Numbered from the stretch's first letter, positions 9,073 through 18,306 are shown. The stretch: 64,000 nt of DNA from Bacillus salipaludis (GCF_004358205.1 NZ_SMYO01000001.1:510613-574612); one strand, 5' to 3'. Notes: generated by a model from the letters alone, not told the origin. Numbers and translations: made by a program.

Positions 9073-9730
9073 TTATTATCCTTACCTCTGTGTGTAGTAA
9101 ATGTGTCCCTATTAAGGCTGATAACTGGTAGCTAGCCTTCCCTCCATCGGCATTACCCGACTTCATTGGTATTATGCTGCTATCCGACTCCCTACATCGG
9201 CATTTGGTTTCCTTACTTGTTATCGCTTGTAGACCATACTCTTCTAAAAAAAAGAAAAGACCGGTAGGGTCTCCCGAGTTGCCGTATCATATCAATGTGT
9301 AACGTGCCAAGGTCTCAGACTCCAGAGAGGTTTTATCCTTCTTGCCTTTAACGAAAGATAAAATGTAGCTTTCTGCTGTGCTTAGGGCATCAGCCCTCTC
9401 GATTTACTAACATTATGGAGCTCAATCCCTTCAACCATTTGGCTTTCGGCCCACTACCTAGCTGTCTACGCTTAAAAACTAAAGTTACCTTTAGTCCTCC
9501 AAGACTCGCTGCGAGCGAATGGCTAGTTCTTACTCGACGGGAATCCCACCCGCTATATGATACGACCTAGGCTCGGCCGCACAAGCACCCGTTAGTTGAA
9601 GTGCAACAGTTCACAAGTCTTATTTTTGTTGAAAACACTGTGCAAAATGTTCATAACTAACTAGATTCAAAAAATATTAGACACTTTTTTTTCGCCTGAT
9701 ATTTGGGTCACAGTCTACTTATCAATTTAA

Positions 9731-10282
9731 CTATTTTCTCAAGGTTTTTAAAGCACCACTCCAGGCTAAAACTTGATCAAGCATTAAATTGACATTTTTA
9801 AGATGTATTGCGGCTGGTTTAAAGGTCTTAAAGTTTTCAAAATCAGTAAATAAAGATAAAGTTGGGTGAACTTTCACATCCGCTATAAGTAATTCTGCAC
9901 AGATTCCACGTAAATGTTCAGCTGCACGAGCTCCACCAGTTCCCCCGTAGCTTACGATACCTGCCGCCTTGTTATTCCAAGCTTCACGAGCATAATCAAG
10001 TGCATTTTTTAGTGCTCCTGTAATACTGTGATTGTATTCTTGAACAATGAATACGAATCCATCCAAGCTGAAAAGCTTTTTATTCCAAGCAGCAATTCCA
10101 GGTTCAGTCCCATCGGTTGTTCCTAAAAACGGTAATTGGAAATCAGAAATATCCACGATTTCATAATTTGCATCTCCACGTTGGTCAGCAATTCCTTTTA
10201 GCCATTCTCCTACTTGAGGACTAACTCGACCTTGACGAGTGCTTCCTAAGATAATTCCGATATTTAATTTTTCATTTGTCAT
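9731..10282 (-). CDS. NADPH-dependent FMN reductase family protein
   Basis: A 183-residue flavodoxin-like flavoprotein that transfers electrons from NAD(P)H to FMN, quinones or azo compounds in the cytoplasm. The phosphate-binding 'GSTRQGRVSPQVGEWL' lies at residues 12-27, and the flavin-loop motif 'EYNHSITGALKNALDY' lies in the middle with 'YGGTGGARAAEHLR' after it. The frame extends 19 residues upstream of ATG 10282, but AAGGAGGAAG stands directly before that ATG. It is a single-gene unit on the minus strand. The family is clear; the physiological acceptor is unknown. Confidence 0.88.
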   Translation of the reverse strand: MTNEKLNIGIILGSTRQGRVSPQVGEWLKGIADQRGDANYEIVDISDFQLPFLGTTDGTEPGIAAWNKKLFSLDGFVFIVQEYNHSITGALKNALDYAREAWNNKAAGIVSYGGTGGARAAEHLRGICAELLIADVKVHPTLSLFTDFENFKTFKPAAIHLKNVNLMLDQVLAWSGALKTLRK

Positions 10283-10639
10283 TATTTCTTCCTCCTTAAT
10301 AGATGTCCATTTAATTTGTATGAAAAGGTTTATATACACATTCCACCTAAGGTTAAATATTCAATAACTAAATACGGGAAGGCTTAAGGTCGGTATTTTA
10401 TTTCCTTCAACTTGTAACGGATTTATTAGTTGTTGAGAAAAACTGTTACAGGTTCAATGTAAGCATTTTAAAAATCAACTGCTTATGAATCTTATTACTA
10501 AAGTTTATTGCAATATTTGTTCAGTTTTTATACACCCCCCATATACTAAGGTAACAATATCGAAAGGAAATAAAAGGAAAAATGCTCCTTCAGATTGCAC
10601 TTCATTGTAATTAATTTACAAAAGAAAGGGGTTTCCAAA

Positions 10640-11248
10640 ATGGACAAAAATTCACCTAAATATGTTGCCTTGACCTTTGATGATGGACCTTCACCTTATA
10701 CATTTTATATTTTGGATATTCTAAAACGAAATCACATTCTTGCCACATTCTTTGTCGTCGGTTCTGAAGCGAAAAAATTCCCAAACATAATAAACCGCAT
10801 TCACTCGGAAGGACATGTAATTGGAAATCATACTTGGAGTCATCCTGATATATCGACTCTTTCTGAAAGTCAATTACGGAGTGAAATTCATTCAACAAAT
10901 GATCAGATAAAAAAGTTAATAGGAATTTCCCCAAATCTGTTTCGTGCTCCCTATGGCGCAATTGATAATGATACCGAGGCTATTATAAAAAAATGGGGAA
11001 TGACTTCTGTATTATGGAATGTAGATAGTCAGGATTGGTGTGAGGACTCACCTTTTGCCGTACAGTTGCATGTCATTGCTGGATTACAAAAAAATAGTCT
11101 TATTGTGATGCATGATGGTGATCTATACGGTTGTGGTCCTCGGGATCATACTGTGGCATCTTTGAATAAACTCATTCAATATCTTCAGAAAAATGATTAT
11201 CAGTTCATAACAGTTCCTGAGTTTCATAAAATAGCATTTAAAATTTAA
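10640..11248 (+). CDS. Polysaccharide deacetylase (NodB-fold, carbohydrate esterase 4)
   Basis: A 202-residue protein made of a single NodB homology domain, which removes N- or O-acetyl groups from sugars such as peptidoglycan or chitin oligosaccharides. The motifs are all present in order: 'TFDDGPSP' (catalytic Asp and metal Asp), 'HTWSHPD' (metal His pair), 'RAPYGA' and 'IVMHDG'. No signal peptide or membrane anchor is visible at ATG 10640, which has GAAAGGGG before it, so it is cytoplasmic or exported by another route. That is unusual for peptidoglycan deacetylases. The frame could extend 15 residues upstream, but those are not hydrophobic either. Confidence 0.88.
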   Translation: MDKNSPKYVALTFDDGPSPYTFYILDILKRNHILATFFVVGSEAKKFPNIINRIHSEGHVIGNHTWSHPDISTLSESQLRSEIHSTNDQIKKLIGISPNLFRAPYGAIDNDTEAIIKKWGMTSVLWNVDSQDWCEDSPFAVQLHVIAGLQKNSLIVMHDGDLYGCGPRDHTVASLNKLIQYLQKNDYQFITVPEFHKIAFKI

Positions 11249-11371
11249 AAAAGATTACCACTGGTGTCTTAAGGCGTTTACAAAAACAGGTACGAAAGAA
11301 CTTCATCGGATATTTCTCTACAAACTAACAGTCTCTTTCCAATATCGGTTTCTTTCGTACTCCCTATCATT

Positions 11372-11402
11372 AAAAAACAGACCCTAAAAATAGAGCCTGT
11401 TA
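11372..11402 (-). terminator. Terminator of the cold-shock gene remnant
   Basis: On the minus strand an AACAG...CTGTT stem with an AT-rich loop is followed by six T. It sits just after the stop of the csp remnant. Confidence 0.6.
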
Positions 11403-11414
11403 AATGTTTCTAAA

Positions 11415-11547
11415 TTAAGCTTTACGCACGTTAGTTGCTTGTGCTCCACGTTGTCCTTGCTCAACGTCGAAAGTAACTGCTTGACCTGGTATCATTGCTT
11501 AAGACTTTTAAAATATCTACGATTGCCGCTGAATTTTCCTTCTGCAT
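11415..11547 (-). pseudogene. Cold-shock protein gene with internal deletion
   Basis: The 3' end encodes 'AVTFDVEQGQRGAQATNVRK' followed by Ala and stop, the invariant C-terminus of CspB/CspC-type RNA chaperones. The 5' end keeps an AGGAGGG ribosome site and an ATG at 11547. The middle (the RNP1 and RNP2 motifs) is missing, replaced by about 50 bases that put the two ends out of frame. The total of 133 bases compares with about 200 for an intact gene. The RNA-binding surface is lost, so this is a pseudogene. Confidence 0.75.
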
Positions 11548-11632
11548 TATAAACCCTCCTTATTAAATTATTTGGAATCCCCAAACTAACAAAATGAGTG
11601 ATTCTATGTGGAATAGTATCATTGAATTAAAT

Positions 11633-11667
11633 AAAACACCGACATCTAAAATTTAGTCGGTGTTTTA
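11633..11667. terminator. Terminator of the FTR1-lipoprotein operon
   Basis: Perfect 11-base arms AAAACACCGAC / GTCGGTGTTTT with a short loop, ending 7 bases before the minus-strand lipoprotein stop codon. Confidence 0.85.
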
Positions 11668-11673
11668 AATTAA

Positions 11674-12048
11674 TTATTTGGTTTTTTCCTTTAATTCTTT
11701 CAAGGCATCAGTTAATTGATCATTCAAAGTGCCCAACGCCTCTTTATCAAGAGTTTTTGCTTCTGAACCAGCAATCGTCGGATCTAGATATTTTTCTACT
11801 TTTGCATAAAGGTCTTTATTATCCTTTTTCACATCGTCTTCAAACGAAGACCACTGATCTTCTAATTTTGGTCCAACTTCTTTTACTTTTGCTTGGTCCC
11901 CACTATCGATTGCTTTTGATAACTGTCCTGTTGTATCCAACATTTTATTTACACCATCAGAAACTTTATTATCAGTTGAACTACAACCAGCTAATACTAG
12001 TGCACTCCCTAGACCAACTGCTAAAACCATTGATGTTAATTTTTTCAT
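11674..12048 (-). CDS. Lipoprotein, probable partner of the FTR1 iron permease
   Basis: A 124-residue lipoprotein. The signal peptide MKKLTSMVLAVGLGSALVLAGC ends in the lipobox L-A-G-C at residue 22, so the mature protein is anchored to the outer face of the membrane. The rest is helical and acidic, with 'DNKDLYAKVEKYLDPTIAG', and resembles the helical repeats in the extracytoplasmic part of the neighbouring permease. Its ATG overlaps the permease stop as ATGA, so the two are translationally coupled. Role by context: capture or docking of iron, comparable to EfeO/EfeM proteins, though it is shorter and shows no clear metal motif. Confidence 0.75.
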   Translation of the reverse strand: MKKLTSMVLAVGLGSALVLAGCSSTDNKVSDGVNKMLDTTGQLSKAIDSGDQAKVKEVGPKLEDQWSSFEDDVKKDNKDLYAKVEKYLDPTIAGSEAKTLDKEALGTLNDQLTDALKELKEKTK

Positions 12049-13547
12049 GATAGTTTCCTACTTTCATTGTGATTATTGTTCACAGCATTATGTTTTTGAT
12101 TTTTAAATTTTTTTGATAAAAGTATAATTACTGCACCTAGTACTAGAATTACTTGTGGTATTGTACTTTCCCAAGATGGGTATAGTGCAAAAAAGTCAAT
12201 ACTTGGGATGCTTTGAGAATTCGTTGTTGGGATTAAGCCAGATAATTGTAGGCTGTGAATCCCCATACCTGTAAACTTAATACACAGGTAAAATACAATT
12301 AGACTTGATACCATAAAGAATGGACGAAGTGGCAATTTTAATCCGACAAATATCATTAGATAAGCTAAGATTCCCAAAATTGCAGCTCCAATAAGAAAAC
12401 CCAACAGTAATGCCTGAAGTTTTATCTGGCTCGCCATTCCGATATAAAACAATACTGTTTCTGTTCCTTCTCGGAATACCGCAAGAAAGGCAAGAACCCC
12501 TAAAGAAACAAGTTTACCTGTGGTTAATGCTGTTTGGCTTTTTTCACGAATATACCGATTCCAATCAGCGATGTTAGATTGACTATGAAGCCAATAACTC
12601 ATATACAATAGCATGACTGCTGCAAAAACCCCTGTCCAACCAGCGATTAGAGCGTTATTGTTACCAAACGCTCCAGAAGAAATGACGAATTTAACAATGA
12701 CTGCAAGAATCACACTAACGCCAAGACCCGATAAAACCCCAGTCCAAATCCAGCCTTTTCCCTTTCCCTCACCTGATTTTTTTACAAAAGACATAAGGGC
12801 TATAACAACAAGCAATGCTTCTAAACCTTCACGAATTAGAATCATTGATGCATCCCAATAAGTGTACTCTGATTTATCAGCTAAAGGGGTTAAGTATTTT
12901 ATCATGTTATCGACGGTTTTATTTGCATCTTTAAAATTTGATGGATTTGCAGAAAGCATGGCTTGAATCGTAACCAAATCCCTTTCGGAATCACTATAAA
13001 CTGAGGCAGATTGTGCAACAACTACTCCTTCTACGCTCAACCAGCTGCTACTTGCCTTTTTTATATCATCTAGTGCTTCAGTTTGATTTTGTTCGTTAAT
13101 TTCCTTTTTTGTCTCTTGGAGAAGCACGATAAAATCATCTAAAGAAATATCCTCTTTCTTAAAGCCTGCCTCTTTTGGGTAACCCCCACTTGCAAACTTT
13201 TCATTTACAGCTTTTAAACCTTTTAAAGCTTGTAAAACTTGATCCTGTTTTTTTAGGGTTAACGCATAAACAACCTGCCCCATATTTGATTCGTTGTCTC
13301 GGTAGGCAGTCGCGGAATCAGCTTTAATCCCTTCTTCAATTTCTCTCCAGGTTTTATTAAATTGATCATACGCCTTTTGTGCTTCTGAAAGATTCCCTTT
13401 AGAAGCATAGTCGATGGCTTTATCAATTGAAACTTCAGCTTTCTTTATATCCTCACTGGAATTTCCAGCCGCTGATACAGAAGTATGTACCCCAAATCCT
13501 AATATTAATAGAAGGATAGATAATTTAAGTAATAGATTTTTGCCCAT
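12045..13547 (-). CDS. efeU: FTR1-family iron permease (EfeU/YwbL-like)
   Basis: A 500-residue membrane protein for high-affinity iron uptake. A signal peptide (residues 1-27) leads to an extracytoplasmic helical domain of about 200 residues, followed by seven or so membrane segments. The iron-pathway motifs REGLE (in 'LIREGLEALLVV') and REGTE (in 'VFREGTETVLFYIG') are both present, as required for FTR1/EfeU. The start is ATG 13547 with AAGGGGGAT before it; the longer frame adds only a non-hydrophobic extension. A Fur-box-like palindrome lies about 70 bases upstream, so iron repression is likely. The typical third partner, a DyP-type peroxidase EfeB, is not adjacent here. Confidence 0.88.
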   Translation of the reverse strand: MGKNLLLKLSILLLILGFGVHTSVSAAGNSSEDIKKAEVSIDKAIDYASKGNLSEAQKAYDQFNKTWREIEEGIKADSATAYRDNESNMGQVVYALTLKKQDQVLQALKGLKAVNEKFASGGYPKEAGFKKEDISLDDFIVLLQETKKEINEQNQTEALDDIKKASSSWLSVEGVVVAQSASVYSDSERDLVTIQAMLSANPSNFKDANKTVDNMIKYLTPLADKSEYTYWDASMILIREGLEALLVVIALMSFVKKSGEGKGKGWIWTGVLSGLGVSVILAVIVKFVISSGAFGNNNALIAGWTGVFAAVMLLYMSYWLHSQSNIADWNRYIREKSQTALTTGKLVSLGVLAFLAVFREGTETVLFYIGMASQIKLQALLLGFLIGAAILGILAYLMIFVGLKLPLRPFFMVSSLIVFYLCIKFTGMGIHSLQLSGLIPTTNSQSIPSIDFFALYPSWESTIPQVILVLGAVIILLSKKFKNQKHNAVNNNHNESRKLS

Positions 13548-13617
13548 AGAGGATCCCCCTTGTGAAGTCACAATTGATAACGAATTTCAATTTCATCTAA
13601 AACTATTGTATTTTCAT

Positions 13618-13632
13618 TGATATTGATTGTCA
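13618..13632. promoter_or_regulatory. Fur box upstream of the FTR1 operon
   Basis: TGATATT-G-ATTGTCA matches the Bacillus 7-1-7 Fur consensus TGATAAT-N-ATTATCA at all but two positions. It lies 71-85 bases before the permease start, in the expected promoter region. Confidence 0.65.
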
Positions 13633-14021
13633 ATTGGAGTTTTATTATTTCCCTCGGGTTTATCAGTCTAAAAAAATAAATAATATGGCTGATAACTAAT
13701 GCGGTTTCTAACAAGCAGAGAACAATATCCTTAAAAATCATAATCCCCAAAAAATTACGGTTACTTCCTGTTTTAGGCTGCGGAACAACTCCTGCATTTA
13801 ATTATGTAAATTCAATTTTCACCGCTTGTTAAATCGAAGCTCCCTAGGTATTCGCTAGCACTATTCGTTTCATAATGTGATTCTCCAATCACCAAATTAA
13901 GGGAAATCCCACCCAAAAATTGATGGACACAAGGATAAACACACAAAGATGGATATTCTTCATACATATAAAATAAGGCTGAAAATTAGATTTGTGTGGA
14001 TTATGAGAGGGGAATAATGAA
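13633..14021. other. Divergent intergenic region
   Basis: About 390 bases between the FTR1 operon and the GMC oxidoreductase gene. It should carry both promoters. One weak open frame on the minus strand is not convincing as a gene. Confidence 0.35.
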
Positions 14022-15713
14022 ATGTCCGCATGAAATACTTTTGATTATATTGTAATCGGTGCTGGAACAGCGGGAGGTGTGATTGCCAATGAGTTATCAG
14101 ATGATAAAACCACATCTGTACTTGTTCTTGAACCAGGGACAAATATGACAGAAGAAATGAGCAGTCCTAATGGAGGAACTGCACTTACTTTATCCTCAGA
14201 TAATAGATTCTCATTTAATATCCTTTCAAAATTAGAACAAACTATCGGTCGTCAACTCCTATTATCAGGTGGAAGACTTATTGGAGGGAGTTCTGAGCAC
14301 AATGCAATGCTTGCTGTAAGAGGAAGCAGGAACCTTTATGATGAATGGGCTAGCCTAGCAGGAAACCAATGGAGTTACAATAATGTCCGCGAATTATTTA
14401 TTGAAAATGAAACCTATACGGGTAACACACAAACCCCAGATGAGAGGGGATTCGATGGTCCCATCTTTATAAGACAACAGATCACGCCTAAGGATGGGCT
14501 TACCACTATTTTAGCCAAAGCAACATCAGATGTCTTAAAAATTCCGATAGTAGAAGACTATAATACTGGTATAAGAGACTGTACTTTTATTAAATCACAA
14601 TTTACTCAAGAAGAATTGGAGCCAAGAAAATTTGTACGTTCTTCAACTGCAACTGGATATTTAAACGAATTTATTGTGACACAATGTGACGAATTCGCCC
14701 CTGATGAGTTTGGAGTTGGTCAAAGGAAACTTGCAGTAATCGCAAAATCTACCGTAAATAAAATTTTATTTGAACAAGATGGGGAAATACAAAGAGCTGT
14801 GGGAGTTGAATTCGTCAGAAACGGCAAATCCCAGAGAGCTTTTGCATCAAAAGGCATTATCGTTTCTGCGGGAAATTTTTCCTCGGTCATTTTGAACCGC
14901 TCTGGAATTGGTAAAACGTCCGACTTAGATAGAGCAGGTATAACCACATTAGTTGAAAGTCCCAATGTAGGGTACAATTTTCAAACACATTATGCAGTGG
15001 GTATAGGAATAGAAGTGGAAACAACACGCCTTTTAATGGTAATGTCATCTGATCCCGATCAACCAATCCCATTAGGTGCCTTTAAAAGAGATGATAATAC
15101 AGGACAGAGAGCAGGACGTCGTCTTCAACTATTGGGAAACATATTCCCAAGATTTGTTCCCGTTCAGGATGTCTTGATAAACAACTGGGATTTTAACGAA
15201 AATAAACCAAGTAATATCATGAGTATTGGAATTGTAAATCTAAATCCAAGAAGCAAAGGGACCATTTTGGCAGCACATAGCGATCCTGAAGCATATCCAT
15301 CTGTTGACTTTAATCCATTGGCAAACCAAGAGGATTTAGACTTCATGGTGGACCACTATATTGAAACTTTTAATATCATTAAAAGGGCGCGTAAATTAGA
15401 CCCAGAAGGGATTTATAAGGTTGTATATCCTTCGGAAGATATTTTCAATTTAAAAGACACAAAAGAAAAGCGAGCTCAACTTGCTAATTTTGCCAAGGCA
15501 TCCTATAACGTACTCAATCATTACGGTGGACAATGTAGGATGGGAAGAAGCATTGAAGAAGGAGTTGTGGATGGATTTCTGAATGTATTTGGTACTGAAA
15601 ATCTGAAAGTCGCCGATCTCTCCATTTCGCCAATAATGCCTGATGGAAACACAGCTTTAGCTGCACAGATGATTGGTTTAAATGCTGTTAAATTTATTCG
15701 GGACCAAAAATAA
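14022..15713 (+). pseudogene. GMC-family oxidoreductase with TGA at codon 4
   Basis: A flavin-dependent oxidoreductase of about 560 residues. The FAD-binding 'DYIVIGAGTAGGVIANEL' lies at residues 8-25, 'GGRLIGGSSEHNAMLAVRG' (GMC signature region) follows, and 'VLNHYGGQCRMG' with 'MPDGNTALAAQMIG' at the C-terminus supplies the catalytic His and Asn. An ATG at 14022 with a GAGAGGGG site is followed by TCC GCA TGA, and only then by the conserved frame. The only in-frame alternative is a GTG at 14079, which would delete the dinucleotide-binding motif. Either the TGA is a recent nonsense mutation (CGA to TGA is likely) or a read error. The remaining frame is intact, so decay must be recent. Confidence 0.72.
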
Positions 15714-15782
15714 GTAAGTGGACTTATCTGTTTTTAAACATCACGTTTCAACCCATTAAAACCTTGATAATAAACCATCAAA

Positions 15783-15812
15783 AGACCCTTAACGCATTTT
15801 TGGTTAAGGGCT
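15783..15812 (+). terminator. Terminator after the GMC oxidoreductase gene
   Basis: Stem CCCTTAAC / GTTAAGGG with a 10-base loop, followed by a T-rich stretch, about 70 bases behind the stop codon. Confidence 0.7.
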
Positions 15813-16249
15813 TGTTTATTATCTAAAAAAATTATTGTTTCTTTTGAGCTTCTTTATTTACAGTATCTACCAAATCTTGATACAACTACCTTTTAAAAAA
15901 GGTAGCAAAAAAGCAGTCAAGGAAGGGATGCATATCTTTATTTTTATATATTCATCTTTTGAATGATAATGATAAATATTTTTTATGTAGGACGTACTTC
16001 ATTATTAAATACTAAAAGCACCCCTAACAGCAATTCTCCAGGACCATAGTGAAAGGACTTGACAGGATTAGATAAAAGATATGGGATAGTCAATCAACAT
16101 CATGGAAAGATTTCAATTCAAGTAAAATTCGCAAAGGGACTACCTTTCTTCTCCACCTTCATTGCAAGAAAAGCGCAAAAATCCATAAAATGTATTAGGT
16201 AAAGAGACATAACCAAACGACTATTTCGGTTTGTCATAGGCTGGGATAA
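15813..16249. other. Intergenic stretch with possible gene-end debris
   Basis: On the minus strand a short frame ends '...LYQDLVDTVNKEAQKKQ' near 15836, perhaps the tail of a lost gene. A TGATAATGATAAATA stretch near 15964 matches only one half of a Fur box well. Nothing else is recognised. Confidence 0.3.
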
Positions 16250-16296
16250 AAAAATAGCTGCCCATAATAATGTGGCAACTATTTTACTTAATTAAT
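16250..16296 (-). terminator. Terminator of the LSm-like gene
   Basis: On the minus strand, stem AAATAGTTGCC / GGGCAGCTATTT with an AT-rich loop, followed by T residues, just after the stop at 16308. Confidence 0.7.
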
Positions 16297-16307
16297 TGAA
16301 TTTTTGA

Positions 16308-16529
16308 TTAAAAAGTAAACCTACGACCTGTCAATAAACTGAAAAGCGCAACAATTAGAGCGATTCGAATAGCTAATCTTACTCTTCTACCTCTAATTCT
16401 AGTTATCAAAATTAAACTGTCGCTGCCAACATATTCAAGTGTTCCTGTATATGTTCCATTGGTAGTGATTACTTCTACCTCTTCACCTACAAGCTCTGAG
16501 GCAAAGCGCTTAAATTCCTGGCTACTCAT
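16308..16529 (-). CDS. Small LSm-like protein with hydrophobic tail
   Basis: A 73-residue protein. The first half, 'LVGEEVEVITTNGTYTGTLEYVGSDSLIL', has the strand pattern and the central G of small LSm/Hfq-like beta barrels. The second half is strongly basic ('RIRGRRVRLAIR') followed by a short hydrophobic run. Such proteins are common in Bacillus genomes and their role is unknown. I chose the ATG at 16529 because the GGAG site overlaps the upstream ATG at 16541 too closely. It is a lone gene with its own terminator. Confidence 0.7.
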   Translation of the reverse strand: MSSQEFKRFASELVGEEVEVITTNGTYTGTLEYVGSDSLILITRIRGRRVRLAIRIALIVALFSLLTGRRFTF

Positions 16530-16669
16530 CTTATACTTCATCTCCTTTCCAATTTATTAAATGAATTTTTTAATAATTTGGATTGGATATTTGTAGGACA
16601 AGCAACAAATTTTATTTCCTTCTTTCTTTTAAAGTGTTTTTGTTAACTTGGGTTACACATTGGTATTTT

Positions 16670-17227
16670 TTATTGTTTCGTGGAGATATTTTCTAAACTA
16701 ATTGCTTTTTTTCTCGCCTTTAAACGCTTATAAAGTGGATAGCCCACCATATAATACCCTGAGAATGAAAGCAGGATTAAGGATAAACCAGTCATTGTTA
16801 GGATACTGTATCTATACCAATCACCAAATAAGGTACCATCATGTAAAGTTATAATGAAAGTTGAGTAATCTGGATTTGTAGATAAAACTTTTCCCGTACT
16901 TGCATCGATTTGAACATCTTGACTGTTATTGAATCGAACCTGATAAATATTTAAACCAGGTCTATATTCTATTCTAAAGATATCTTCAACCGATTTCACA
17001 CCTGGGAGCCCTTGAGACGTAGCAATGGAAACAACTTTATCCATAGTTATCGCTTGACTTGGACTAGCCTCCTTTCCCGTTTTTAATTCATCAGCCACTC
17101 CTAGTGGGATCATGTAAACCAGCAAGAGTCCTGTGACTGCTATGAACATAAAAAAAATAGATAAAATTAAGCCAGCCCATTTATGTACTTTTCGGCTAAA
17201 TTGGTACAGTCTTAAAGCTTTTGACAC
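16670..17227 (-). CDS. PepSY-domain membrane protein
   Basis: A 185-residue membrane protein of the PepSY-associated type. An N-terminal 'RKVHKWAGLILSIFFMFIAVTGLLL' segment is followed by an external PepSY domain ('GVKSVEDIFRIEYRPGLNIYQVRF', 'DASTGKVLS') and then a second hydrophobic pair after 'LHDGTLFGDWYRYSILTMTGLSLILL'. Relatives sit near iron-uptake or ferric reductase systems and may take part in electron transfer or iron release. GTG 17227 with GGTGG before it is the start. No neighbour in the same operon is visible. Function is inferred from the family only. Confidence 0.78.
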   Translation of the reverse strand: MSKALRLYQFSRKVHKWAGLILSIFFMFIAVTGLLLVYMIPLGVADELKTGKEASPSQAITMDKVVSIATSQGLPGVKSVEDIFRIEYRPGLNIYQVRFNNSQDVQIDASTGKVLSTNPDYSTFIITLHDGTLFGDWYRYSILTMTGLSLILLSFSGYYMVGYPLYKRLKARKKAISLENISTKQ

Positions 17228-17872
17228 TTATCCACCACACACCTTGTCTTATTTTTAGTAAACATCAAGGATAATGCCCAATCCTTTTTTGATTCTGTAA
17301 AAACTCCTTCCATCTAAAAAAATTTCCACGACCACAAACACTTTCTTATAAATCGCTTCTTTTAACATGCTCCCCGTATAAGCTATTAAGTTTTAAAAAT
17401 ATTTTTTGAATATTCTTAACAATATAGCAACTTAATGTGATTTTACGTGGATAAATTAGGTTTGTCAATTGTTTTTTACCAAATTTTACTATATTAGTAA
17501 AATAGTATATTAATATGGTAATATGCTAAAATAAGAAAGCGTACCTGATTTTTCAGATACGCACGAGTTATTTTAAGAATAGAATGTTACTTTTTCTATC
17601 TTTTTTATAGATTCCACTTAAAATCCATTCCAATCCCCTCTCCTACATCATCAGCGTCATAAACTCGTATACCATTAAGTATTCTCGTCCCTCATTGGTG
17701 AAAAGGACATACCTTAGGATCATCTATAATTACAAAACGTTATCCCTTTTACAAATATTCAGAATATGTTGTAAAATTAAAGTAAATAATATTATATAAG
17801 AAATATCTAAGTTCTGGGACATACCACTATTTCATAACATGTGACATTAGAATAAAGGAGGGAAGTATTAAT
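17228..17872. other. Regulatory intergenic region
   Basis: About 645 bases between divergent genes. It contains a 7-5-7 palindrome at 17484-17502 in a very AT-rich tract. Near 17640-17695 a minus-strand tail reads 'FTNEGREYLMVYEFMTLMM' before a stop and may be debris of a former gene. Confidence 0.35.
17484..17502. repeat. AT-rich palindrome, possible operator
   Basis: TTTTACT-ATATT-AGTAAAA is a perfect inverted repeat of 7-base arms. It lies about 370 bases upstream of the XRE regulator and 260 upstream of the PepSY gene. It could be a repressor site, but in AT-rich DNA chance occurrence cannot be excluded. Confidence 0.35.
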
Positions 17873-18220
17873 TTGTTGCAAAACATCGGACAACGAATTC
17901 GAACCATTAGGACACAGAAAGGGATTACATTAAATGAATTTGCAAAACGATTAGATGTTTCTGCGGGTTATCTTAGTAATTTAGAAACGGGCAAAACGGA
18001 AACAATTCCCCTATCGTTACTCGAAACATTACAAAAAGAATTAATGCTATTGCCTGTTGAATCAGATGATGAGGTTTTGAGCGAAACCTCACTCCGACTC
18101 AACAGAGCAACAAAAGAACTTGCGTTATTAGAAAACCAAAATCCAGAAGCAGCTGAGTATCTGGTTTCTTCCCTTGAGCACGGGATCAATTGGTTTCTAA
18201 CGAATAAAAATAAGAACTAG
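17873..18220 (+). CDS. XRE-family helix-turn-helix regulator
   Basis: A 115-residue DNA-binding protein. Residues 5-60 form a lambda-Cro/SinR-type HTH: 'IGQRIRTIRTQKGITLNEFA', then 'SAGYLSNLETGKTE' as recognition helix. The C-terminal half is helical and probably dimerises. The start is a TTG at 17873 behind AAAGGAGGGA. It is the first of four plus-strand genes (unknown protein, RecJ-like nuclease, serine recombinase) and has its own terminator at 18307, so it may control the module. Family clear, target unknown. Confidence 0.82.
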   Translation: MLQNIGQRIRTIRTQKGITLNEFAKRLDVSAGYLSNLETGKTETIPLSLLETLQKELMLLPVESDDEVLSETSLRLNRATKELALLENQNPEAAEYLVSSLEHGINWFLTNKNKN

Positions 18221-18306
18221 TACTAATATGGTATGTCTTAATAAAAATATTATTCACGTAAATGAACAACTATTTATAAAAATGAATAACGAACTGTAAT
18301 TTGGAT

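Larger units (their letters stand above)
7640..9582 (-). mobile_element. Complete group II intron (bacterial class C-like)
   Basis: A retroelement of about 1.94 kb on the minus strand. The probable 5' end is the GTGCGG at 9582, followed by 500 bases of structured RNA (domains I-III), then the maturase frame in domain IV. Behind the maturase stands a typical domain V: 'GAGCCGTGTGCG', a short loop and 'GCACGGTTCTGTGAGG' at about 7684-7732. A domain VI hairpin follows, ending near 7640 with 'CTACTCGAC'. The encoded protein lacks an HNH endonuclease, which fits class C introns that insert behind stem-loops and do not need target cleavage. All parts look intact, so splicing and mobility are possible. 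The exact ends are inferred, good to a few bases. Confidence 0.8.

Noticed and set aside
13568..13750. 60-codon minus-strand frame upstream of the FTR1 operon
   Set aside because: It covers the Fur box and promoter region and has no ribosome site.
15963..15980. Fur box near TGATAATGATAAAT
   Set aside because: Only one half matches the 7-1-7 consensus and no iron gene starts nearby.
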